64,000 nt of DNA from an uncultured bacterium (GTDB lineage Bacteria; Cyanobacteriota; Vampirovibrionia; Gastranaerophilales; Gastranaerophilaceae). This document shows, piece after piece, positions 63,871-64,000 of this stretch. The notes under the pieces were generated by a model. That model had not been told where the DNA came from and did no database searches. It saw only the letters and a list, made by a program, of their open reading frames with translations. The translations under genes were made by a program, and so were the position numbers. The stretch lies in contig CASGEP010000008.1 of assembly GCA_949300515.1 (NCBI GenBank), forward strand, positions 33,310 to 97,309. Reading direction: 5' to 3'. Position 1 is the stretch's first letter; each line of letters begins with the position of its first letter.

Positions 63871-64000
63871 TTAATTTGCATACTTAACCCAGTTAATGTA
63901 TACATACCCGCTCTGACCTTGCGAGCCTCCTCCGGGGTTGGGATAGTTAAGAGTATCTTCACTCCAGCCTCCCCCTCCGCCGCCTGCACCTGCAGCACCG
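63871..64000 (-). CDS. Partial glycine-rich surface-type protein, C-terminus
   Basis: The minus-strand frame entering from the right edge ends at TAA 63871-63873. The visible 42 residues read GAAGAGGGGG, WSEDTLNYPNPGGGSQGQ, SGYVYINWVKYAN. Such Gly runs closed by an SGxVxIxW strand are the C-terminal ends of glycine-rich cell-surface or fibre-like domains. Another overlapping minus-strand frame (63789-63998) is a shadow. Being next to a DGR it could be part of that system, but no variable repeat is recognisable. Confidence 0.6.
   Translation of the reverse strand, partial: GAAGAGGGGGGWSEDTLNYPNPGGGSQGQSGYVYINWVKYAN

Noticed and set aside
63789..63998. 69-residue minus-strand frame at the right edge
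   Set aside because: It is out of frame with the Gly-rich reading, which ends in a typical SGxVxIxW strand and fits codon use better.

Overview
The window looks like chromosome from a low-GC, anaerobic, flagellated bacterium. The best guess is the non-photosynthetic cyanobacterial lineage Vampirovibrionia/Melainabacteria, order Gastranaerophilales (gut). This is inferred from the combination of flagellin and FliI, a B12-dependent ribonucleotide reductase, rubredoxin with a flavodiiron protein, pyruvate phosphate dikinase, a pyrophosphate-energised ion pump, an EtfAB pair, and several short proteins sharing an odd N-terminus. No rRNA or marker-gene comparison was possible.

Layout. 1-2.5 kb: BrkB-family membrane protein, NrnA and a TPR protein on the minus strand. 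2.7-10.4 kb: nrdJ with a strange repeat-built linker, a degenerate PIG-L protein, rubredoxin, a flavodiiron protein, a PLP enzyme and RadA. 10.4-12 kb: REP-like repeats and flagellin. 12-23 kb: DnaB, a SWIM/SNF2 helicase split by a 35-nt tandem duplication, DnaE split by an apparent deletion, small conserved genes and IlvC. 23-34 kb: peptidase/trpS/TPR operon, ppdK, fliI (frameshifted by an 11-nt tandem duplication) and two repeat-rich paralogues. 34-50.3 kb: hydrolase fold, orphan methyltransferase, large unknown protein, EtfBA, DnaJ-like, YitT, solute-binding lipoprotein, HppA, YjbQ, M24 peptidase, GT-C protein, SpoU methylase and GpsA.

50.39-60.48 kb is a clearly foreign, very AT-rich integrative element of about 10 kb. 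It sits at the 3' end of tRNA-Glu(UUC) and is bounded by an 11-bp direct repeat. It encodes a large serine recombinase and its small upstream partner, regulators (XRE, MerR-like), and antiphage-type cargo: a Kiwa-like kwaA/kwaB pair with an in-frame stop in kwaB, and a 1070-residue NACHT NTPase with a C-terminal membrane segment. The native tRNA terminator is left on the far side of the element, so the insertion event can be read directly.

60.5-64 kb: two lineage-type hypothetical proteins, a probable small terminated transcript, then the core of a diversity-generating retroelement (Avd plus a reverse transcriptase with IGNLTSQ and YVDD). A glycine-rich surface-type protein runs off the right edge. 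Neither the template repeat nor the variable repeat could be identified inside the window.

Recurring themes are: (i) several genes with a -10 hexamer only 6-8 nt before the start codon, suggesting leaderless mRNAs; (ii) three core genes broken by small duplications or deletions, which are either real lesions or assembly joins; (iii) a repeat family shared between the coding linker of nrdJ and a nearby intergenic region.
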